From: Amorphoplanes friuliensis DSM 7358
GTDB lineage: Bacteria > Actinomycetota > Actinomycetes > Mycobacteriales > Micromonosporaceae
Direction of reading: 5' to 3'
DNA length: 64,000 nucleotides
Assembly (NCBI RefSeq): GCF_000494755.1
Contig: NC_022657.1
Span: 6,788,001 to 6,852,000, forward strand
Position numbers and translations under genes: made by a program. This document shows, one piece after another, positions 58,291-64,000 of the stretch (the stretch's first letter is position 1; each line of letters begins with the position of its first letter). The notes under the pieces are model-generated. The model did no database searches, was not told the origin of the DNA, and saw nothing but the letters and a program-made list of their open reading frames with translations.

Positions 58291-58412
58291 CTCGGCGATC
58301 GCCGTCTCGGCCGCTGCCTTACGGTCGGAATGCCGCGTCGGATCCGGGCTCGATTCGCGGGGCTCTGCCGGCGTCAGAACGCGGCCGGGCTCGGCCTGTC
58401 CTGTCACGGGCA

Positions 58413-59622
58413 GGGCCCAACTTCCTTGAAGTTGGCCCTTCCTACCGCGGTGAAGGCCCGACTTCCTTGAAGTTGGTCCCTCCAACTGCGGTGAAGGCCC
58501 GACTTCCTTGAAGTTGGTCCCTCCTACCGCGGTGAAGGCCCGACTTTCTTGAAGTTGGTCCCTCCAACTGCGGTGAAGGCCCGACCTCTTTGAAGTTGAT
58601 CCCTCCAACTGCGGTGAAGGCCCGACCTCCTTGAAGTTGATCCCTCCAACTGCGGTGAAGGCCCGACCTCCTTGAAGTTGATCCCTCCTACCGCGGTGAA
58701 GGCCCGACCTCCTTGAAGTTGGCCCTTCCCGCCGCGCGGAAGACCCGACCTCCTTGAAGTTGGTCCTCCTACAGCGAGCGAGGCCAACTTCTTTGAAATT
58801 GGGCGTGGTGGGGTGCCGAGCCAGTGCCTGATGGAGGCGCGCTGCTCGGGAAAGACTCGACCTCTTTGAGGTCGGCCCTCCTGCCGCGAGGAGGCCCAAC
58901 TTCCTCGAAGTTGGTCCCTCCTACCTCGGTGAAGGGCCAGAGTTCTTTGAAGTCGGCCCCTGGTGGAGTGCCGGCCTGGCGTCGATGGAGTTGCGTCGCC
59001 CCGGGCAGAGCCCGACTTCGTTGAAGTTGGCCCTTCGCGCCGCGGGGAAGCCCCGACTTCGTTGAAGTCGGGGTCTGGTGGGGTGCCGGCCCGGCGACCG
59101 ATAGGGCTTCGTCGCTTGGGCAGAGCCCGACTTCGTTGAAGTTGGCCCTTCCGGCCCCGCGGAAGGCCCCGACTTCCTCGAAGTTGACCGCTCCTGCCGC
59201 GGGGAAGCCCCGACTTCGTTGAAGTTGGGGCCTGGTGGGCGCCAGCCCGGCGACCGATAGGGCTCCGTCGCCCGCGCAGAGCCCGACTCCATTGAAGTTG
59301 GCCCTTCCCGCCCCGGGGAAGCCCCGACTTCGTTGAAGTTGGGCCCTCCCGCCCCGCGGAAGCCCCGACTTCGTTGAAGTTGGGCCCTCCCGCCCCGCGG
59401 AAACCCCGACCTCGTTGAAGTTGGCCCCTCCCGCCCCGCGGAAACCCCGACCTCGTTGAAGTTGGCCCCTCCCGCCCCGCGGAAACCCCAACCTCCTTGA
59501 AGTTGGCCCCTCCCGCCCCCGGGGAAGGCCCGACTTCAAGGAAGTCGGGCCGTGGGTGCCGAGTCGGCGCTCGATGGGCTGCGTCGCTCGGGCAGGGCCC
59601 GAAATTTTTTGAAAGTTGGCCC
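58413..59622. repeat. Array of about 26 palindromic repeats, mostly 41-bp period
   Basis: About 26 copies of a core CCCGACTTC-n3-GAAGTTGG with variant flanks follow one another in the same orientation. Units such as those at 59320-59485 and 58440-58700 repeat every 41 bp. One copy, 59527-59551, is a perfect 25-bp palindrome (GGCCCGACTTC-AAG-GAAGTCGGGCC). The intervals hold short CTCCAACTGCGGTGAAG or CTCCCGCCCCGCGG sequences. Frames through it translate only to repetitive low-complexity peptide and are rejected. The gap 58291-59812 has no other gene. Confidence 0.92.
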
Positions 59623-59812
59623 ATCCGGCCGAGTTGGGCCTGTTCGGTCACGGAAAGGCCCGCGACGGGGTCCACATGGGATCGAGTCACGCGGACGCTC
59701 GTAGGCCGGACAGCCCGGATCGAGGCCGGTTTACCCGTAGGCCGGGGCAACGCCGGATCGGCGAAGCTCCGGGTTGGGCAGGGGTGGGACAGGCCACCAA
59801 GCCTGAGGCGTC

Positions 59813-62155
59813 CTAGGAGGCTAGGTGTGGGCTTGAGTGCGGCGTCGGCTGAGTGGGGATCGTCGCGGTCAGGCGGTGGACCGGTCCCGGCTGCCCGAAC
59901 AGATACCCCTGCCCCAGATCACACCCCAGCGCCGCCAGCGCCCGGGCCCGCGCCGGCGTTTCGATTCCCTCGGCGACCACCGCGATGTTGAGCTCGGCGC
60001 AGATCGCGAGGACCGAGCGGCACAGCGCCCCGGCCCGTTCGGGTGAGACGTCGACGTCGGTCAGGGTGGAGTCGAGTTTGACGATGTCGACCGGCAACGA
60101 GTGGAGCTGCGCCAGCGCGTTGTAGCCGCTGCCGAAGTCGTCGAGCGCCACCCGGACACCGCGGCGGCGGAGGCGTTCGGCCACCTCGATCGCGCGGGGC
60201 AGGTCGGGGATGCGGCGGGTTTCGGTGATTTCGACGACCAGGCGGGACGGGCGGAGGGCGTGGCGTTGCAGGGCGCGGTCCACCGCCTCCTCCAAGCCGT
60301 GCTGGCCCAGGCGGGCCGCGGACACGTTCACGTGCATGTCGATCGGGCGGCCGTACGTGTTGGCCAGGGCTGAGGCGTCCGCGCAGGCTCGGTCGAGGAC
60401 GAAGTCGTCGATGGCGGCGACGAGGCCGGTGCGTTCGGCGACGGTGACGAAGACGTCGGGGTCGACCGGGCCGGCGATGGGGTCGGTCCACCGGGCGAGG
60501 GCTTCGACGGCGACGATCGCGCCGTCGGAGAAGCGGACGATCGGCTGGTAGTGGACCTCGAAGCCGTTGGCGGCGGGTGAGCCGGACAGGGCGCGGGCGA
60601 GGAGGTGGGGCAGGTCGGCGTTCGGGCCGCCGTCGGAGCCGCCGGTGTAGCGGGCGAGGGCGTTCTTGCCGCGGCGTTTGCTGACGTACATCGCGGCGTC
60701 GGCGCGGCGCAGGAGGGTGTCGGCGGACAGGTCGACGTCGCCGGGTTCGGGCAGGACCAGGCCGAGGCTGGCGCTGATGCCGACCGTGTGGCCGTCGATC
60801 TCGAAGGGTTCGCGCAGCGCCGTGAGGATGCGCTGGGCCGCGGGTTCGGCCTCGGACGCCGGGCGTTCCAGGAGCACCGCGAACTCGTCGCCGCCGAGCC
60901 GGGCGACCAGGTCGCCGGGGCCGACGGAGGCGATCAGGCGGTCGCCGATGGCGCGGAGCAGGCGGTCGCCCATGGCGTGGCCGAAGCTGTCGTTGATGAG
61001 TTTGAAGTCGTCGAGGTCGGCGAAGAGCAGCGCCACGGGCATCCGGCGGTGACGGTGGCCGTCGAGCGCGAGGACCAGCCGCTCGCGGAACAACGCGCGG
61101 TTGGCCAGCCCGGTCAGCGGGTCGTGGTAGGCCTGGTGGTGCAGCCGCTGCTGGCCCTCGGACACCCGGGCGAGCAGGACCGTGTTGTCCACGATGGTGA
61201 ACATCTGCCGGGCCACGACCAGACCCAGACCCAGCCAGCCCAGATATGCCTCGTACGACGTGAGCTGCCCGCCCGCCCCCGTCCGCACCGCGATGACCAC
61301 ACCCGTGGCGACGACCGGCACGTACGGCAGCAGCAGGTGGAGCCAGTCGGCCTCGGCGGGGGCGACGACGGGCTGGTCGGTGAGAGTGGGGTTGGTGAGG
61401 GCCGCGAGTGCGAGCAGGCCCGGGCCGAGCAGATAGCCGGCGGACTCCCACGGTGTCAGGACGCCGGTGCTCAGGTGGAGCATCCGCAGCGTGTCGGAGA
61501 CGCCGAAGGCGAGCATCGCCAGTGTCATCAGCCGCAGCGGCACCCGGCCGGCGGCCGAGGTCGGGCGGGTCGTCAGCAGCAGCACGCCGACGACCACGAG
61601 CATCAGGTCGGCGATCGGGTAGACGGCGGCGGCCCCGACGACGAGCGGGTTGTCGCCGACCTCGTCGAAGATCCGTCCGGGCAGTGCCGACCAGATCAGT
61701 GCGAGCAGCGAGCCGGTGATCAGGAACGCGTCGATGACGAGCACGACCCGGTCGCGGCGCAGTGACGCCTGCGCGGGCCGCGGCAGGGCCATCGAGCCGG
61801 CGATCAGGGCCAGGAAGGTGAAGACGGGCAGCGTGAGGAAGCCGACGTCGGCGGGCACGGCTGCCGCGCTGCGGTCCGGGTCGACGAGGTCACGGACGAC
61901 CCACCAGAGCCGGGCGGCGGCCCAGGTGGTGAGTCCGGCGGCGATCAGCAGCCGCCAGCGGCGCCGGGCCCCGGATCGTTTCAGGCCCGACCGGAAGCAG
62001 ATGACGGCCGCGAGCACACCGGCGGCGAGTTGGGCCAGGTCGTCGTAGAGCCGCTGGGCCGGGCCGTCGGGAACCACCCACGCGCCGATCGCCGTGACGG
62101 CGGCGACGAGCACCAGCGTCACGGCTGATCGTGCTGACAGCCGTCCCGTCGTCAT
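59813..62155 (-). CDS. Membrane GGDEF-EAL protein
   Basis: A 780-residue protein. Eight or nine transmembrane helices lie in residues 15-310. A diguanylate cyclase domain with intact GGDEF (RLGGDEFAVLL, about residue 420) follows, then a c-di-GMP phosphodiesterase domain with EAL in VEALARWTDP (about 550), EITET, DDFGSGYNAL, VKLD and VAEGIET intact. Both domains should be capable of catalysis, so it is potentially bifunctional and controlled by its membrane sensor part. ATG 62155 is chosen; GTG 62176 is an alternative. It precedes repeat array 3 on the minus strand. Confidence 0.9.
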   Translation of the reverse strand: MTTGRLSARSAVTLVLVAAVTAIGAWVVPDGPAQRLYDDLAQLAAGVLAAVICFRSGLKRSGARRRWRLLIAAGLTTWAAARLWWVVRDLVDPDRSAAAVPADVGFLTLPVFTFLALIAGSMALPRPAQASLRRDRVVLVIDAFLITGSLLALIWSALPGRIFDEVGDNPLVVGAAAVYPIADLMLVVVGVLLLTTRPTSAAGRVPLRLMTLAMLAFGVSDTLRMLHLSTGVLTPWESAGYLLGPGLLALAALTNPTLTDQPVVAPAEADWLHLLLPYVPVVATGVVIAVRTGAGGQLTSYEAYLGWLGLGLVVARQMFTIVDNTVLLARVSEGQQRLHHQAYHDPLTGLANRALFRERLVLALDGHRHRRMPVALLFADLDDFKLINDSFGHAMGDRLLRAIGDRLIASVGPGDLVARLGGDEFAVLLERPASEAEPAAQRILTALREPFEIDGHTVGISASLGLVLPEPGDVDLSADTLLRRADAAMYVSKRRGKNALARYTGGSDGGPNADLPHLLARALSGSPAANGFEVHYQPIVRFSDGAIVAVEALARWTDPIAGPVDPDVFVTVAERTGLVAAIDDFVLDRACADASALANTYGRPIDMHVNVSAARLGQHGLEEAVDRALQRHALRPSRLVVEITETRRIPDLPRAIEVAERLRRRGVRVALDDFGSGYNALAQLHSLPVDIVKLDSTLTDVDVSPERAGALCRSVLAICAELNIAVVAEGIETPARARALAALGCDLGQGYLFGQPGPVHRLTATIPTQPTPHSSPHLAS

Positions 62156-62218
62156 CACCACCCGCAGCAGAGCCACGGGAGGCCGTCCCGCGACCGGAGT
62201 AACGTACCGCAGCTGCCG

Positions 62219-62941
62219 TCAGGCGGTCGCGTCCAGATCGGCGACGATCACCGTGATGTTGTCGGGGCCCCCACCCTGCAGGGCGAGGTCGAGCAGACGC
62301 TCGGCGCAGTCCTGCGGTCCGTCGCAGGCGAGCAGCTCCTCCTCGATCCGCTCGGCGGAGACGACCGTGGTGAGGCCGTCGCTGCACAGCAGCCAGCGGT
62401 CGCGGGGCTCCGGCTCGACGATGACGTAGGACGGGCTGACCGGCTCGCCCTGCAGCGCCTGGGTCACGACCGCGCGGCGCGGGTGGCTGCCCGCCTCCTC
62501 CGGCCGGATGAGTCCCTGGTCCACGAGCATCTGGACGTAAGTGTCGTCCTTGGTGAGCTGGTTCAGCCGGCCGTCCCGCAGCAGGTACGCCCGGGAGTCG
62601 CCGACGTGGGCCAGCGCTGCCCGGTCACCGGAGAAGATCACGGCGGTCAGCGTCGTGCCCATGCCCTGCAGCGCGGCGTCGCCGGCGACGGTCTCGGCGA
62701 TCCGGCCGTTCGCCACCTCGAGGGCCTTGTGCAGTGCGTCCATCTGGCTGTCGTTGTCGATCGGCACGTCGAGGGAGGTCATCGCCTCGACGGCGAGGCG
62801 GCTCGCGACGTCACCGGCGGCCATGCCACCCATGCCGTCGGCGACGACGAGGAGCCGGTCACCGGCGTAGTAAGCGTCCTGGTTGTTGCTCCGGACGTGG
62901 CCTCTATCGGTGACGGCCGCCCACCGCAGGTGCAAGGTCAT
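62219..62941 (-). CDS. PP2C-type Ser/Thr protein phosphatase
   Basis: A 240-residue phosphatase: RSNNQDAYYAGDRLLVVADGMGGMAAGDVASRLA in part, ALAHVGDSRAYLLRDGRLNQLTKDDTYVQ, CSDGLTTVV and GGGPDNITVIV carry all metal-binding Asp residues. It is the PstP/Stp1-like type that usually opposes eukaryotic-like Ser/Thr kinases. No kinase gene is in the window. Its stop lies 63 bp before the GGDEF-EAL gene, which is on the same strand downstream. Confidence 0.92.
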   Translation of the reverse strand: MTLHLRWAAVTDRGHVRSNNQDAYYAGDRLLVVADGMGGMAAGDVASRLAVEAMTSLDVPIDNDSQMDALHKALEVANGRIAETVAGDAALQGMGTTLTAVIFSGDRAALAHVGDSRAYLLRDGRLNQLTKDDTYVQMLVDQGLIRPEEAGSHPRRAVVTQALQGEPVSPSYVIVEPEPRDRWLLCSDGLTTVVSAERIEEELLACDGPQDCAERLLDLALQGGGPDNITVIVADLDATA

Positions 62942-63032
62942 GGCGTGCAGCCTGCCAGGTCACGTCCAGCCTGTCTGCACGTGGTCGGCGGCGCGTCGCA
63001 ACAACCGGCCCGTACCTGCGCAAATCTGCGGG

Positions 63033-64000
63033 TCATCGGGGCTCCAGCGGGCGGCCGAGACAGCGGGGGTCGACCTCGGTGACCTGCCGGGTCGGTGCGA
63101 CCCACTCCAGCGCGGACTCGTCGATCGCCCAGCCGCGTACCGTGATCCGGCTGTTCTGGGTCCGGACCGGCTCGGGGCACAGGGTCTTGGACCGCACGTC
63201 GCTGTTGGGGATGAAGACCACGTCGCCGCCGCGCCGCAGGATCGTGGTGGCGGTGTCGTCGACGGTGATCAGTTGCCCGCGGATGACCTCGATCGGGGCC
63301 TCGGCGCCGGCGGCGACCTCGACGGCGCTGTTCGGGAGCACGGGCGCGCGCAGGAAGACCACCCCGATCACGAACGGCGCGACGATCATCGCGGCGACGG
63401 CCGGCCAGTGGGTCGCCAGCCGGGCCGCGCGCGGGGGCAGGGGTCCGGTGAGCAGCCAGCCGAGCAGCGGCGGCACGAGCAGCAGCACGGCGGTGCCGGT
63501 CTCTCCGGCCGCCCAGGCCAGACGGATGCCGGGCCAGACCCAGATCAGGACCATCAGGCCGAGCATCACCGGTACGCCCAGCGTCACCACGACGAGCATG
63601 CGGCGTTCACCGGGGTACCGCTGCACCGCGGTCAGCCCGAGGATGATCGCGACCAGCATCAGCAGCGTCGGCAGCAGGCGCAGTTGCCAGGTGAAACCGG
63701 CCAGTACCACCGCGACGACCACCACCCAGTCGGGCATCCGCAGCGCCGTGAGCGCGAGCAGCGACCGCCGGGCGGCGTGCTCCTGGTCGGGTGAGCTGAC
63801 CAGCAGCAGGCCGCCGAGGGCGCGCAGCACCAGCACCACCGCGGGGATCGTCCAGATGAGCGTGATGATCAGCGCGCTGATCATGCCGAGCGGGCTGATG
63901 TACTGCACGAGCAGCAGCATCGTGGGCAGGTCCTGGCGGCTGAGGTACCAGAGGCGCAGCACGAGCAGCACCAGCGGGAACGCCGGCAGCGCGGTGAGCA
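63033..64000 (-). CDS. Multipass membrane protein, 5' end outside window
   Basis: About 322 codons are visible with no start before the right edge. At least eight hydrophobic helices are seen (LVLRLWYLSRQDLP, ALIITLIWTIPAVVLVLRALGG, VVVVAVVLAGFTW, LLPTLLMLVAIILGL, VVVTLGVPVMLGLMVLIWVW, ...). A C-terminal soluble region of about 110 residues contains GDVVFIPNSDVRSKTLCPEPVRTQNSRITVRGW. I do not recognise the family. It stops 91 bp before the PP2C gene starts, on the same strand. Confidence 0.6.
   Translation of the reverse strand, partial: LTALPAFPLVLLVLRLWYLSRQDLPTMLLLVQYISPLGMISALIITLIWTIPAVVLVLRALGGLLLVSSPDQEHAARRSLLALTALRMPDWVVVVAVVLAGFTWQLRLLPTLLMLVAIILGLTAVQRYPGERRMLVVVTLGVPVMLGLMVLIWVWPGIRLAWAAGETGTAVLLLVPPLLGWLLTGPLPPRAARLATHWPAVAAMIVAPFVIGVVFLRAPVLPNSAVEVAAGAEAPIEVIRGQLITVDDTATTILRRGGDVVFIPNSDVRSKTLCPEPVRTQNSRITVRGWAIDESALEWVAPTRQVTEVDPRCLGRPLEPR

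Noticed and set aside
58413..59622. CRISPR array
   Set aside because: The repeats are regularly spaced, but the gaps between cores are only about 19 bp and are themselves similar to each other, and no cas gene lies nearby. This is a palindromic tandem repeat.
58285..59750. Repetitive proteins encoded across the third array (for example a 408-residue frame on the minus strand)
   Set aside because: The repeat period of 41 bp rotates the frame, so the apparent long frames result from GC-rich composition without stops. They have no start signal or conserved domain.
1..64000. Prophage, integrative element or genomic island
   Set aside because: No integrase, transposase, tRNA-flanking att site or phage structural gene was seen, and codon use is uniform. 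The repeat gaps are the only anomaly.

Overview
This is a chromosomal segment of a high-GC actinomycete. Very high GC, frequent GTG starts, an F420-dependent luciferase-like oxidoreductase, DesK/NarL-type two-component systems, a DUF1996 secreted protein and an apparent DUF6401 protein point to Micromonosporaceae, with an Actinoplanes-like genome the best guess (inference). I see no tRNA or rRNA, CRISPR array, insertion sequence, prophage gene or integration site. Genes are tightly packed, so the window looks like ordinary chromosome broken by three unusual repeat-filled intergenic gaps.

Layout. 1-4.8 kb: a glycoside hydrolase family 3 gene cut by the left edge, a 46-residue membrane peptide, an F420 enzyme, RecQ and a small partner. 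4.8-7.2 kb: GNAT, AraC plus VOC, and a RibD/DHFR-type reductase. 7.2-10.7 kb: an ABC-2 exporter with histidine kinase and response regulator in one operon. 10.8-19.1 kb: a glycosyltransferase, SRPBCC plus SDR, a CrtI-like flavoprotein, a BrkB-like membrane protein and small proteins of unknown function. 19.2-20.5 kb: a membrane protein with a long Ala/Glu/Lys coiled-coil tail. 20.6-21.7 kb: repeat gap 1. 22-26.3 kb: a PAS-GAF-PP2C-HATPase phosphatase, an SDR and a cation/proton antiporter. 26.4-29 kb: a VOC protein, DUF3072, and an HTH gene with a stand-alone Clp N-domain gene behind a doubly operated promoter. 29-35.2 kb: nucleotidyltransferase, ROK, HAD, MFS, MarR plus pirin, NAD(P)-binding protein. 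35.5-36.2 kb: repeat gap 2. 36.4-45 kb: HxlR, a proline-rich membrane protein, phospholipase D, a second two-component system, a PCMT-type methyltransferase with a phosphotransferase, and a transglutaminase. 45-55.7 kb: purine and ureide catabolism. 55.8-58.3 kb: HrpB. 58.4-59.6 kb: repeat gap 3. 59.8-64 kb: a GGDEF-EAL protein, a PP2C phosphatase, and a membrane protein cut by the right edge.

The purine block is coherent. OHCU decarboxylase, 5-hydroxyisourate hydrolase, urate oxidase and an 8-oxoguanine-deaminase-like amidohydrolase are translationally linked and would make allantoin. Allantoinase and allantoicase would convert it to ureidoglycolate. Malate synthase would use the glyoxylate. 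A CitE/HpcH-like DUF6986 protein is paired with malate synthase, and no classical ureidoglycolate lyase is visible.

The two observations I rate highest are these. First, the HTH plus Clp-N operon has a consensus -35/-10 promoter overlapped by two perfect TGTCAAC-N4-GTTGACA palindromes and apparently starts transcription at its ATG. Second, repeat gaps 2 and 3 lie 22 kb apart and differ in period (151 bp and about 41 bp), but carry the same 25-bp palindrome family. Repeat gap 1 carries an unrelated 22-bp palindrome in eight copies.
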